Source of the DNA: Lactifluus volemus
Lineage: Eukaryota > Basidiomycota > Agaricomycetes > Russulales > Russulaceae
Reading direction: 5' to 3'
Assembly (NCBI GenBank): GCA_022376515.1
Contig: WTXI01000151.1
Coordinates: forward strand, 24,733-88,732
DNA: 64,000 nt
Of this stretch, positions 1-12,162 are shown in pieces. Positions within the stretch are counted from its first letter, which is position 1; every line of letters begins with the position of its first letter. The translations under genes were made by a program, and so were the position numbers. The notes beneath the pieces are model-generated. The model was not told the origin of the DNA. It saw only the letters and a program-made list of their open reading frames with translations, and searched no databases.

Positions 1-315
1 AGTGGAGCAGGTGACTGAGAATATGCGAATTCGTCAAGTCAAAACCTTTCGGTTAGTCTCGCAACAAACAAAGGTCCTGCTAGTCTCGGGAGTGCAACAG
101 CCGAGACAAATGGGCTTCAATATTGATACGGTATAGGCTTTCACGCGACACATAACAATAGCCAGAGGTCCAGTTACTTGCTCGAGCCCGTGCCTTGCAC
201 TGTTTGTTATCATGATGGCAGAAAAACGCAACGTGACAGTGGCACGTGTAAAAGGTGCGTGGACTCATTATCTCACCAATTACCTCTTTACACCACCTCT
301 CTTTTACCATCGAGC
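1..315. other. 5' flank of the first gene
   Basis: No gene is supported here. The frame of the downstream gene is open from about 178 but contains no ATG before 316, so this stretch is taken as leader and promoter. Confidence 0.4.
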
Positions 316-2124
316 ATGAACCCGACGACCGCGCGTCTTAATCGTTCCGCGAGCGATCGATCATCGGTTAAGCTCGAGAGCACACCTAGAACTTCTTCAT
401 TACCCAAAGATGTCGGCAAAGATACCCTTCCACAAGCGAAAATTCAAGCCCTGGAGCAATTTGTAAAATTTGGAAGGAAAGGCAAACCGAAGAAGGACCA
501 TAAGACGGTCGAATTTCCCCCTGCTTCATGGTTACCTACTTCCTCCGACACAGGCTCGGGTATCGATTCTGTGCCTCGCCCAGATCCTTCCCTAGATGCT
601 CATCCCCACACCTCCGCGCAACCACCCTCTCGTACTTCACCGGGCACATTGCGCCGCCGTGCTTCCGTCGATGGCTTAAACCTTACCAACGAAGTCAACG
701 CCGTCGATGCACAGTTCCCTTCCGGGACCAACCAGTCTCCCACGCTAGAACGGCGCGGTTCTTCTTTTCCAGGCCCGGGAGTGATCGATAACCAGTCAGG
801 GGAGGAGAGCGCGCCTGAACCCCTCACCCTCGCGCGACGCATTCAAGCACTACTCGGCTCGTACACAGTACCCCCAACACCGTCTGCTACCGATGGGACT
901 ACCACAACTGGTGCTGCGGCATCGGAAACAGCCGGTCCAGCCACTCCAGGTGGTTCCGTGTCTCCTGCTCCCGCTCCGATCAATGACTCACGCTTCCTTG
1001 CATTGCTCGGTAATGCAAAAATCATGAGTGGCTCGCTCGACAAGGGAAGGCAGTCTGTTTTTGCGATCCTCGACCGCCTGCGGCGCCCCTCGGCTCGCGC
1101 AACGGAATCCCCCACTGGCTCTGCTCCGTCTCCTGTACACGAGGAGGCACGGGAAGAGGCGGAAGAATACGATGACGGTAGCAGCATCATGCTGTATGGT
1201 CCGATTTTCCCAGGTGAAGATTCCGAGGTCGAGCTGGCGGCGTCTGACATTATGTCCGTATTTGATGACGGAGAGTCGCTTGAGTCCGAACAGCCCTCGC
1301 GTCCACTCTCTTTCGTCGCAGTTGGGGAGCAACTCACACCGCGCTCGAACCGTGCTGCCCTTCCTCCAGCTACTTCAGAGGGCCCTCCTTCACAAGGGGG
1401 GACCGATCATACCAGTCAACATGGCAATCAGGGTGAGCAGAGCGCCTCGGGATGGTTCGACACGTTGAAGGGGAGAGTAATTGAGGGCGGGAAGCTCGTT
1501 TCGGAAAAAGTTGCTGGGGGGACCAAAGAAAATGTGGCTGAAGGTCGAAAAGTTGTGAAGACGAAGACTCGATGGGTGCCGAGCCGGGATAAGATTTCAT
1601 TTCAGGCGACGTGGTGGGGTTATCGTCTGTGCGTCTGCGATCACCACATGTTGAGATTGCTCAGCTGACCTCGCGATCGTTTAAGGTATATGCCTCCACC
1701 TGTACTGGAGGTGTTGAACAACACACGCCTTGAGACAGCGAAGCGTGCTGCTATTCTAACCGCCGCGCTACAATGGCTGCTTGGCCATGTGCCACTCACC
1801 GTCGTCCCTCCTCAATTTCGCCTAGGGTTTGTGATTGCGCAACGACTTGTGCCTTATCTCGGTTACATTGGGGGATTCGTCGCGTGGAGCTGGGGTGCGA
1901 TGAAGTCTTTCGATAAAGGTAGGATGGGATTCACACTCATGAATATTAGCCCATTCTCATGGTATGTAGGTCACGGGATCGTCTTGACTGCAACTTGGCT
2001 TCTACCCGTTGCACTCATTCCTGGGACTTGGGAGCCAGACAAATCTACGGACCCTAACGATGCCTCAGGAACCCGCCCTCCGCCCGAGTCCTCGACGTCG
2101 AATTCGACGTCAAGCCGACCATAG
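316..2124 (+). CDS. Unknown fungal protein: long Ser/Pro-rich N-terminus, membrane-anchored C-terminus
   Basis: I do not recognise a named family. The first in-frame ATG is at 316. Exon 1 (316-1628) joins exon 2 at 1686 through a 57-nt intron with donor GTGCGT, a GCTGAC branch-like site and a TTTAAG acceptor; this bypasses the stop at 1666. A second, 51-nt in-frame intron (1919-1969, GTAGGA..GTAG) is likely, giving about 566 aa. The first ~380 residues are low-complexity Ser/Thr/Pro/Ala. Next comes a basic, Lys-rich amphipathic stretch (ending VKTKTRWVPSRDK). The last third holds hydrophobic segments (AAILTAALQWLLGHV, YLGYIGGFVAWSWG, GIVLTATWLLPVALIP), suggesting an organelle or endomembrane location. 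The tail is Asp/Thr/Ser-rich. The function is unknown; the splice structure is fairly sure. Confidence 0.7.
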
Positions 2125-2300
2125 TATTCGCATTCTGACGATGGCCCCTTCTGCACCCGACCTTGACACACACGAACGTAAATGAGTGCAGAGTTACTGT
2201 ATCCGATTTGTTACTTCTAGTTTACCTTGCGGACTCGGTGTATTTCCTTGTATTGTATTGCACATCTATGTAGGAGTTAAGCAGGCGTGCGGCATCTGCC

Positions 2301-3095
2301 TTATTCATCCACGTCGAAAAAGCCCGCCAACCATTTTGCCTCTTGCTCCATGTCATCGAGCGTCCTCGGTTCGCGCATCGCATCGGCATCCACCTTCAGG
2401 GGTTCCGGAGTTCCGGAGGCGGCGTGATTGGTCGAAGCAAGATCATGTGCGAGCGCGCCCTCCTGCTTCTCGAGCTCGGGATAAATGTCGTCGCTGCGGG
2501 ATCCGGCGAACCGATCACCTTGTAGGCGTCGCGGGAGTATATGAAAGTGGACATGCGGCACCGTCTGTCCCGCAGCGCGGCCATCCTGTCCACAAAGTCG
2601 GGAATGGACCGCGGGCGAGTGTGAGTCTCAATCAGCGAAAGGGATGGTTGGACAAAAAGCAAGGAAGGGAGGAAGGGGAGAGGTGAATAAGTAAAAATGA
2701 TTATTACCTGACACGCAATCGTGAGCCCGTCTGCCTTGTATTCGCGTTCGACGACACGTCCGACGCGCTGGACGGTGCGCATGAGCTCTGAGAGCTCATC
2801 GACACGCAGGTCCGTGAGGCGCGGAACTGGGCGCGTAGGGCATACCAGTACGTCTGTGAATTTGGTCCCCGATACCGATATGCAACGTGCGGCGCGAGCC
2901 CGGGACAGGGGAGGGGAGTTGGTGAGATACTATTATTGAGTAGCGACTAGCAGAAAGCTAGCGCGTCGAACAGAACGTACGGCCAGGGACGATCGGCTTG
3001 AGGTTGACAATCGCGTAGGCAAGCGCGGTGCGATGGAACGCTTGGCGGGTCACTTCAAAGGTGGAGAAGAAGAGCGGAGTGGCCATCGTCATCAT
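2301..3095 (-). CDS. HNT2: Fhit-type HIT nucleotide hydrolase (dinucleoside triphosphate hydrolase)
   Basis: Three exons on the minus strand (2981-3095, 2708-2853, 2301-2585) give 181 aa. Donors GTACGT and GTAATA and the CAG acceptors restore one frame. The N-terminus ([20 protein letters not shown], then [18 protein letters not shown]) and the HIT motif [11 protein letters not shown] are those of the Fhit branch, which cleaves Ap3A to AMP and ADP through a histidine nucleotidyl intermediate. The central His of HxHxH is the expected nucleophile. The acidic tail (YPELEKQEG.. ending GFFDVDE) is typical of fungal members. Met codons at 3095, 3092 and 3086 are all in frame; the first is used. It is divergent from EXO5 across a 505-bp shared upstream region. 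Confidence 0.88.
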
Positions 3096-3600
3096 CGGAG
3101 GTTAAGATTGTGAAGTGAGTGCATCAGGCCGACTGCTTGGCGGTTGCTAAGCATAAACTGTCCTACTTATGATCTCTCTCGATTTTTTTGCATTTCTGAG
3201 CCAGTAATTTACAGAGCAAGAGGGTTCCTTGATCTTGTTATTATGATGCCCGATTTTCAGTGTGAAAAAGTGAAAAAACACGAAATTTATAATTAAAGAT
3301 TATCAGACACCGTAAAAATGAGGAGTAACACGAACTAAACCAAAACCAAAAGTCAAAAGTCTGGACGCAGCACGCAGTCCAGACGAACGGAAATGGAGGT
3401 CACACGAGCCGTGTAGCAGAGATGAACATCGATGAACGGCGACGTTCACCGTGAGTCACGGTTGTGCTTGATTCCCACGCCAGCAGCTGTCCGCGTCCGC
3501 GTCCGAGTTCTCTGCGCGGCGGTCGCGCTAACTCATGACTCGGACTTGACAACCATTTTTGCATCCGACTCGCGCGTTACATGCACGGCTATCATCAAAT
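3096..3600. promoter_or_regulatory. Divergent intergenic region between HNT2 and EXO5
   Basis: This 505-bp segment separates two head-to-head genes and must contain both promoters. The part near 3180-3360 is A/T-rich with runs of T and A; the EXO5 side is more G/C-rich. I see no clear TATA box and no convincing extra gene. Confidence 0.5.
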
Positions 3601-5824
3601 ATGGTCCACTCTGGGGACGAATACGACGCGTACGACCTTTCGGAATTCTCTGCCACCGACTTTGTGCATATCGACTCCTTGGCGCGGCGTGAGCGAAACG
3701 ACTGCGCGGCAGTCCCAGAAGTCGTCACCGGCGTGGCTCAGGGGCACATTGACACAAACGGATCTGGTGGTCCCCAGATTCCTGTTGTTCTAGAGCCTGC
3801 TGCTAACGAGTCTGTTGTTGTCAAGGCAGCCTCAGGTAGGAGTTGGACCGCGGCGGAGGGTGCGGGCAAGTCAGAAGCAACGGACCCCCACCACACACAT
3901 AAACATAAACTACACACGGGCAGCCCGTACGAAAGGCATAGATCAAGTGGTATACTGAGCGTCTCTGATCTGGTTGGGCCCGCGTGGTATGTTCTGAATT
4001 CTGATCGCCATTGGTCGTGGATAACTCATAACCCAGTTTCAGGTGTGAGGTTCAATTTGATTATGGACTTCGTCAAGGACGGTCACTCCCCATCTCCAAC
4101 CGACCTGATGCCTTCTTCTCTGCCGACGGTAAAGTCATTACAGTAGAGAAGGGCATCGCAAAAAGCAATGACAAGATCATGGCAAAAGGACGAGTACGCT
4201 TACCTTTTCATATCTTCATGTGTAGCCTTGTGAATGAATTGCGCGTCCTCTCCCACCACTCTAGTCTATTCACAAGGAATTGGAGCGCGAAATAACAACA
4301 GAAGAGGAGGTTGTCGTCGATATACAAACAGCTGAAGAGTTCTGGGCCGTGCGGTATATCATATCCTTCGATAATTCTCTCATAGTCAACTGCTCAATGC
4401 ATTCATTCCAGTCTTATGAAAATGTTGTGGTGTCTAGATCGTCTCATGGAAGGACGTCTCTGCGTGAGTGACTCCCCTAAGAGGGTTAACTTGTAGTTGA
4501 CTTTGTCTCAGCGTGAAATGCCAGTGTTCGGTATTGTGCAAGATCGAATCATCACTGGCATCATTGTATGTCTAAATTATTCCAAGTCATATGTCTACTC
4601 ACTATTTGACCAGGATGAAGTTTTTATCGAATCGACGACTGAAAGTGAGGCGGAACCAAGCTCCCACAACAAGCAACCCCCAGCCTCCGTACTAGAAACA
4701 CCCCGGAAGTCTAAAAGGCGGCGGGAACCATCGCCGTCCCAAGCACACCTCACAGACTTCTTTACATCCCCTCCATCAAAAGCCAATTCTGTGTCTCCCC
4801 CGCGTTCGAGAGGATATGAACTCCATCTTCTCGATACGAAAACCCGACGGTCCGATACTCTTCCATCTTACGATGATGCTTTCTCCTCCCGCATGCAACT
4901 GATGCTCTACCGCCACTTACTCTCTGCACTTCTCTCCCCCTCGTTCTCGTTCAAGATGTTCTGGGAAAGGGTTCAGGTCGACCCATCTGCACAATTCTCT
5001 GATGAATTCCTCCTTCAGGTCGGCCTTGCGCGTCAGACAGACGGAAAAGTTCTGCTGGGATACCCGGCATGCCTCGACGATCTTGTAGATCTTTGGTGCT
5101 CGACAATACACTCGTCGCCCCTGCAAAGCGTATCTCCCACTCTAGAGATCGTGTACCGCAAGCAGCTGATGCACAACGCGACAACCGAGGTTGCTCGTCC
5201 ACGCCCGAGTACGTCCTATGATTTCGCTGTTGCGGACCAAGAGGCTCGTGATCTTGCACGCGCAATAGCGGCCAGTCTGCGGGAACAAGATGATTCTGAC
5301 CTTGAGCGCGCGAAAGCGGAGAGCCTGCTGGACATGACGACGCCTGCGGGAGGTCGTCCATCCACGCATGGGGATGCTGTCGTAGACACCGCTTCGCTAC
5401 GTCTCACAGAAGGGCTCTCCGACAGGCCAGACATCCCCTGGTACTCTCGGAGTGGAGTCGAGAGTACACAATCTTCGGTTCTGGAGAGGCCGCCGCTACC
5501 GACGCCCAATTTGTCTGAACTGGAGCCACCAGGAATTATTGGACGGAGGAGCTTCGACTTTGATGAAGAGGCCATGAACGCGTATGTGCAGGATGTCTTG
5601 CGGTGGTGGCACGGAGAGCGTCCGCCACGAGGCGTTGACGTCGAGCATTCTCGCCGTTGTTTGTAAGTTTTCCATCCCGCTTTCACCGGATCTTGCTACA
5701 ATGACAGCGTTTCAGCTCTTGTGAGTACAGAGAAGATTGTGAATGGCGGGAAATGAAGGCCAAGGAGGCTCATGAGAAGTACATCAAAGGCAAGATGAAA
5801 GATACAGATTCTAGCACCGTTTAA
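3601..5824 (+). CDS. EXO5: Exonuclease V (Dem1/EXO5), Fe-S single-strand DNA exonuclease
   Basis: A multi-exon gene whose spliced product matches the Exo5 family, which degrades single-stranded DNA in genome maintenance (mitochondrial in budding yeast, nuclear in others). Certain introns are 3987-4042, 4194-4264, 4354-4411, 4464-4511, 4566-4613 and 5663-5715; an extra intron near 3840-3935 is possible but not needed for an open frame. The conserved blocks read SVSDLVGPAWCEVQFDYGL, VEKGIAKSNDKIMAKGR, then SIHKELEREITTEE, EMPVFGIVQDRIITGI and a following DE-containing segment. The C-terminus has RRCFSCEYREDCEWRE: with the Cys in GPAWC it supplies the Cys ligands of the [4Fe-4S] cluster. A basic Ser-rich insert (about 4620-4860) is poorly conserved. 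The start at 3601 is the first ATG in frame. Confidence 0.9.
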
Positions 5825-6553
5825 GGTCGCTTGTTTCGTATGTCACCAGGCTGCGGCGGGGTACTTGGACTGGTTCCGCCAATTATCTCGTACTCTTGAC
5901 GTGGTCAATGAGCTCAGACATGAGGGACAGTGATATCGAATGAGCTATACGCATCCTTCCAGAGTTACCTGTGAATAGACTTCTTCCGCTGCAGCAATTG
6001 TATTATAGGAGATACCGTTGTAATAGACGAAATTCACAACAGACAGCTGGACATTTCCATGGCAGCAATCCGGGCTCCAACTTCCGACACCCATAACTTA
6101 CCTTCCGAGTCAGGCTTGACTACGGGACAGGACAAGACCTGGCTCATAGTTCCCTGCTTTCATACCATTGTTGTGAAATTCGTAAATCACCCCGCACCTT
6201 GCTTCTTCGACGTGCTTTTGAAAAAGAGCTTTTTTCATAGACGACCTTTGTCTTATTGAAGCAGCATGACAACAAGTCCTGCTATTTCAAGGACACGATC
6301 ATGATAACTATGGACTGTGATCGGCGCTTATAATGCATTCACTGGACACCTTTTTTTTCCCCCTCTGCCCGATGGCTCGCAGAACGTACGCGTACGGAAA
6401 ATTAAAAAAAAAGGACGGTAATCGTAGCCTAGTTACGCGATGCAATATGTTTTTGCGTCTAGTCGTGACCGGGTTTAGCACGACCTTAACTAAACTGGAC
6501 AACCCTCAAAACCTTGTTGTTCTGTTCTCTCTACTTGTCCCTAATAACCCATC
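5825..6553. other. Intergenic region upstream of the copper transporter
   Basis: About 730 bp without a supported gene. Short open frames on both strands have no coding character. The 3' half probably holds the promoter of the Ctr gene; I see no copper-responsive element I would defend. Confidence 0.4.
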
Positions 6554-7681
6554 ATGCAGATGGAGGGATGGGAAGATTATCTCCACACGACTTTTTTGGG
6601 GGAACATATCCTCTTTCCAAGCCTCCGTCTGACCTCTCTCGGCACGTTTATCAGTGCCTCCGCCCTCTGCGTCACCGTCTGTCTTACCGAACGGTGCGTA
6701 CCCCTACTTGTCCGTTTTCCGTCGCGACCTCTTCAATTCACGAGGGCATTTCAACTCGGACTCACGATACACGCCCTTCAGTTCGCTCACCTTTGCTCTC
6801 TCGCGGCATTGGGAACCCTTCTGTTCTACCCGACAATCGCGCGTGCGCAGCGCGCTTTGGCGAGCATCGCTATACGCAACGGCGTCTCTCCTGCGACTGT
6901 ACGATCATTCCCTTAAAGCGCTCTACCCCCATGCCACTCAACCACAACCTCTCCTCATCCCTTATTCAGACTCTACATGCTCCTATCGATGACATTTCAA
7001 GTCTGGTGAGTTTCGCAAACGCTCTTCGAATGTCTTTCCCCCGCGTATCTTATTGTGCTGATTAAAGTTTTTTTTGACCATGGTCATTGTATGCGCGTCC
7101 TTGCTCGCTCAGGCTAATCATCATCATCGTACGCGGCCCCCCGTTCATTACGTCGGCTCTCCGAGCCTGCGCACGTACTCACGCACGCACGCACCAACAC
7201 ACAGGTCCTATCCCTAGCAACTGGACAATTCTTCATCGAGCTCTACGAGCAAACCCATGACCCCGATCACCGAAAGTATATATAACTTTATATTATATCT
7301 ATCACATCCCTTTTTCTCGCTTGGCTCACTACAAATCCCAGTGCTAGCGCATACCACGTCACCCTATCCAACCCACCTCGGCGGCGACGCGGGTCATCGC
7401 GATCCAAGCCCAAACCTGCCGGGCTCTTCATACATCCAACTAATTCGAATCTAGCCCGCGCCGACGCCGTCGCTGTGGAGCTGGGCTTGCACGGCTCAAC
7501 GAACCGAGTCAAGGCGTTGCGGACGTCCTGCGATAGCGACGATGACGGGATGATGTGGGAACATGGCAGTGGCCCTGAAGCGGCGCGTGCTCTGCTTGGG
7601 GGAGCGAGTATCCATTCGAGGACAGACTCTCAGCAGAATTTATTTCAGGTCGCAGACAGTGGGAGCGAAAGCGACGAGTAG
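6554..7681 (+). CDS. Ctr-family copper transporter (vacuolar Ctr2-like)
   Basis: Six exons: 6554-6693, 6782-6898, 6970-7005, 7113-7128, 7205-7275 and 7342-7681, giving 239 aa. Exon 4 is only 16 nt. The spliced protein begins MQMEGWEDYLHTTF and GEHILF, the usual Ctr N-terminal pattern, and has TM1 ending in the conserved ER (VTVCLTER). It continues with a basic loop (ALWRASLYATASLLRLLYM) and TM2 with the MxxxM copper-path motif (YMLLSMTFQVW). TM3 follows (LSLATGQFFIELYE). The Met-poor N-terminus suggests an intracellular Ctr2-like transporter rather than a high-affinity plasma-membrane one; that is inference. The ~115-aa acidic/Ser-rich cytosolic tail has no Cys-rich copper motif. Every splice site is GT-AG and the phases agree. 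Confidence 0.82.
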
Positions 7682-7948
7682 CAGCAGTATTGTCAAGTGG
7701 GTGGGGGTGTGTCCTTGTTGTCTAACTTATGATGAAGACTGTTGTTTATGTATACACATTTGTTTTTGTTTTTTTCTCTCCCTATTTTGTTATATTTGCC
7801 ATGTAATAAATCAGTCTACACGAATAAGTAAACACCCCAGCCAAAACATACAGTAGTCCATACTGTTTTTAAATACACACCAACTACCTGCCAAAGTGAT
7901 CGTCTGGTATCTTATAACATCGACATCGAACAGCCCAATAAAAACAAT

Positions 7949-10900
7949 CTAATCGTGCACTCCACGTCCCGCAAGTAGGCCCGCGCGCCGTGGCGAAGCG
8001 CTCACGTTCGTTCCTACAATCCCACCCCCTCGGCGTCGCGACACCGGACTCCGAGGCGCCTCGGCATCTGTCGTTTTACGCTGCCATTCATCGATCAGAC
8101 GTCCCACGCCCTGATACGGCTTCTCTGGCGACGGCGGCTGCGAATCGTCACCCGCAGCGGGCGGTGCAGGGGACGGCGAGCGTCTCTGGACAGGTCTCAC
8201 CACCGGAGCCTCGAGTCCGAGTCCGAATGCCCCGCCACCGCCGCTGCTGCCGCCGCCCAAGGAGGTATCGAGTTTCGTCGGCGAGCGACGCCCGAGATAC
8301 GACGACACATCGGGTTTCCTCTCTACCGCAAGACCAGGGAGACCAACAGGCGAGGGCGACGCAAGCTCTGCACGTGGCCTATCCGACACCCCAATGCCCG
8401 TCGGCAACTTTCTCAACGGATCCGCGAGACCGGGCAAACCCACGGCGCCGGCTATATGGCCGCGGCGCGAGGGAGACGGGACGTGCGTAGTCACGGACCG
8501 GGAGAGGGTCGTCCCCGATTGAGCAGCAGGGCTGTTAAGGAGCCGAGTGGCCGGGCTCGCGGTTGGGGTGACGCCCATCGCCTCGTAGCGCTGGACCATA
8601 TCCGAGATGGAAGTGCGCCGCGTACTGCGTTGAGCCCGCGCGTCTGGTTCGGGCACGTCCAAGCCGGAGCTGTCGCCATCAACTGGAGAAGCCGCGGGGA
8701 ATTTTATGGCAGCAGAGGCAGTCGAGGAATTCAGGAACATCGATTGCGGGCGCGCGCGGGCAGTTGCAGGCCCGGCCGACGCAGAGGGCGGTGGTCCTGC
8801 ATCACGGCTGTTCGTGGACAGCTTGCGATGTCTCGGCGAACGCCGCGTAGAAGAGAACAAATCGCCCTTCGCCGAGTCGATGGGAATCAATGGCGAAGTC
8901 TGCGGCTGTGGCGATGTAGGGCGCGGCCTCGGCGAATAGTCAGCAGAGGGGAACAACAGAGACTTGCTCGAGCCATTGATATCTTCTGGCTCTTGTGAAG
9001 TTAACGTTAACTTTGGCCCTGTGGGAGTACCGCTAATCGACTTGGCACGTTCTTCCTTCCCTCCCCATAGATCGACTAGTTCGTGAACTGAGCCTTGACG
9101 GCCCGTCGATCTACTCCTCCGTCGTCTACCAGGGCTGACACCCGCCGTCTCATTCGCCTCGACCCGCACAGGCTGGCGCATACCAGTGGGCCGCGGACGA
9201 ACGTAGGCAATCGCTTCTTCCGGTCCATCGTCACTGCTGATCGTCGATGTCGTATCCTGCCGCTTATGGCCCGAAAACCAGCTATCTGCAGGGGCCGGCG
9301 CAGACACGCGCGGTTCTCCCGTCGCCAATGCCGCTTTTGGCTGCAGAGGCTGTCGACCGGCACCCGTGTCCGCGTGAGTTTGCTTCATGGACATGATCCA
9401 TGAAGGCGCGGTCGTGGGCGCGGGAGACGGCGACGGTGGCGGTGACGAGGACTTTCCGGCGACGGCAACAGCTTCCTGGGGGCTCGGAATGTGAGGGGCA
9501 CGCTCAACGATCACCGACGTCCGTTTGTTCGGTGTATTTTTAAGCACAGGTTTTGAGACCGTGCCACTCGTTTCGTCCTCGTCCGGTCCAGTCAGCCAAT
9601 CCTGAGGCGCAGGGCGACGCATGATCTGCGCGGGAGACGGCGGCTCGTCAAGTTTGTGTGCTTGGCTAAGAGGTGGAGGTTGTATGGCATGTGATGACTG
9701 ACGCCTGGGTGGAGGAGCACGTGATGGGAGACGCGGAATACGTGTCGGTGACGGTGCTGGAAGATGTGATCCTACAATTTCACGCTTGGGTGTCCGCAAA
9801 TCGCGCGACTCGAGCGCTAACGTACCGGTGGTTTGTTCGGAACGAAAGCCCCCATCACGACTAAATTTATTTCCGGTACGCTGAACGTTTGTATCGGTAC
9901 GTGCAACTTGCGAAGGCTGAGTGGGAAGCACTAGCGGCGTGCCGAAGGAGCCAGACTTCCCGTGCGACGGAGGCTGAGTCGAAGCGGGCCCAGATTTGGT
10001 AGATAGGAATACACGGTCAAGGTCTTCGAGTGCAGGAAAGCGCTGTTCTATTGCAACATCGACCTTCGGTGCACTCACCTGCCCCTGGGGCGAAGGTGAT
10101 GTCCGCCAGGACGTCGAAGCTGGCGGCGCAGGTGGCAGGCCCTGTAAGGGCAACCGCGGCGAAGGCGAAGGGCGAGGCGAGTTCGAAGCCGAATTAAATG
10201 AAGATGTTCCCCTTCCAGGAACGACCAGATTGGTAGAGAATGATTCCCCGCCCGTCGCACCCATGGCTTTCTGGACCTCGCCAAGCGTTGGGGCAGGTGC
10301 GCGTTCCGACGCAAGCCCTAGCCCTTCGAATGCGTCCTTCGGCTTATTCGGCGCACGAAAGCGAGGAATTTCCGAAGGGCGCGAAGTACTCGCCGCAGGC
10401 TTCACGCTCGGTTGTTGTGTCAACCAAGGGGTACCGGATGCCGATGCAGCCGCAGCAGCGGTTGATGACGACGCAAATCCGAGGTCGAATGAGTCTCCGA
10501 ACCCAACCATCCCGGAAGGTGAGCCCTGCATCGTCTTGCGACGGTCCTTCTTCAGCTTGCCAGTATCTCCGCCAGATCCTCGGACAACAAGATTCCACGC
10601 GTCGTCGAGGGATGCGGCGGGCGGTACCCATGTGGTCGGGCTCATGAGGCCAGAACGGTGTCCGCGAAGGGCGCCGCGCGCAGCCTTCCATGACTCGTCC
10701 TCTGCATCATTGAATTCGAGCTCTGGTGCTTTCCGTTCAGCTTTATCCTTCGTTGGGCTCGAAGGGCCCGTAACGGCGTGATGAAGTGATACAGGCGCTG
10801 GCCGTCCCCGTCGTAAAGGGGCAATCGCCTCGAGGACCCTTTCCCGTGCCTGAACGCCCGCGTTCTTGACGGGATTGGCTGATGAAGAAGGCGCTTGCGC

Positions 10901-12162
10901 TTGTGGAACAGATGCAATAGAGGGACGATAGGAGACGAGATCATCCAGGGTGCTTGATGTCGGGGCAGAGGATACGGCCGGTAAAGATGGAACCAGCTGG
11001 GAACGAGATGGGATGGTATAATTGAACTTGGACTTTGTACCACGCATGCGGTGTACTGTATTGAGGATCTCGAATGCTGTCGGACGCTGCGCTCCGTGCT
11101 CGCGTAACATAGAGGCTGTGCATGTTGAGTTTCCCATGTCAAAACCAGATACGAAAACCACCTAACACACCAATTAGTGAATTCATTTGCCCCGAATAGA
11201 CTGGATAAGGGGGTATTTTGTATTGGACGTTCAGGATAGCGAGGGGGCCGTGTTCCTCGAAAGGAGTAGTGTAGTAACAGAGTTTGTACAAGAGGACACC
11301 CAGAGCCCAAACATCTGACTTTTCGTCGATCGGGCGTCGAAGATAAGGATCGACCATTTCGGGGGCGCGATACTGGAGGGTAGTGTGGCGATTTAGATCA
11401 GCCTCGAGAGCCCTTATTTCTTGGGTGTTGGCAGGCAGTCGAGTTGGAACCGGTGATGCAGAACCAAAGTCGCATAACTTGAATAACGATTCAGAGGACT
11501 GAAGAATGTTCTCGACTTTGAGGTCACGGTGTAGGAGGGCAGGACGCAGGTTGTGCATAGCAGCGACGCCCTCGCAGACGTCAACAAAAATCTGGAGAAT
11601 ATCAGCCTCCGTGAGGCGCTCGCGTAGTCGTCTGTTCATCATGTCGATGATCCCGCCGCCTGACCAGGTAAGAGGGGAAGGGGCAAAAGGAATACACCAC
11701 GAACCTGGGCAGTACTCCATCAGAATGAAGACTTCGTATATCCCAGCTGATGTCCTGTGCCAGGCTGCGTCGATAAGATGGACAATGTTTGGGTGGCCTT
11801 TCAAGATGCGCTGTTTTCTGCTTTGAGATGGATTATTCGGGTGGTATAAACGGCGACATACCATGATGTCGACTTCCTTCTTGACCTCGGTGAGCATTGA
11901 CTCGTTTGGAACTGCGATGCGCTTAAGGACATGGTGGGTTGTACCATACACGGGTGTAGGGGTCCTGACGAGGTAGACATGTGCAAAACCGCCTATTCTT
12001 GATGGTTACGAAGTCGAAAAAAGATAATTGGGCAACCAAACCTTGGCTAAGATACCGCTCTACCTGGACAGTATACTTGTTCACTGAGATTGTCTGACCT
12101 TGGACAAGTGTGCCCTTGTTGTTGGCCTGCTGGAAGGCCATAAAGTTGTCTTGTTTACGCAA
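7949..12162 (-). CDS. NAK-family Ser/Thr kinase (Ark1/Prk1/AAK1-like), endocytosis and actin regulator
   Basis: Five exons (12042-12162, 11862-11992, 11705-11810, 11171-11659, 7949-11115) encode about 1337 aa. A start at 12141 is equally possible. The kinase domain occupies roughly residues 20-330: glycine-rich loop SQGGFAHVYLV, catalytic lysine in HVLKRIAV, HRDLKVEN loop, DFGSA, APEM, and a C-lobe ending in REHGAQRPTAFEIL. These are hallmarks of the Ark1/Prk1/AAK1 group, which phosphorylates endocytic adaptors and actin-patch proteins. About 1000 residues of Ser/Pro/Arg-rich, apparently disordered tail follow in one intron-less exon; it contains several proline-rich stretches that could bind SH3 domains. 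All active-site motifs are present. It is transcribed away from the CHAT array. Confidence 0.9.

Noticed and set aside
843..1337. 164-codon minus-strand open frame
   Set aside because: It is a shadow of the Ser/Pro-rich exon of the first gene.
9996..10781. 261-codon plus-strand open frame opposite the kinase tail
   Set aside because: It is antisense to a clearly coding, G/C-rich Ser/Pro exon, which creates long open frames on the other strand. It has no motif or splice context.
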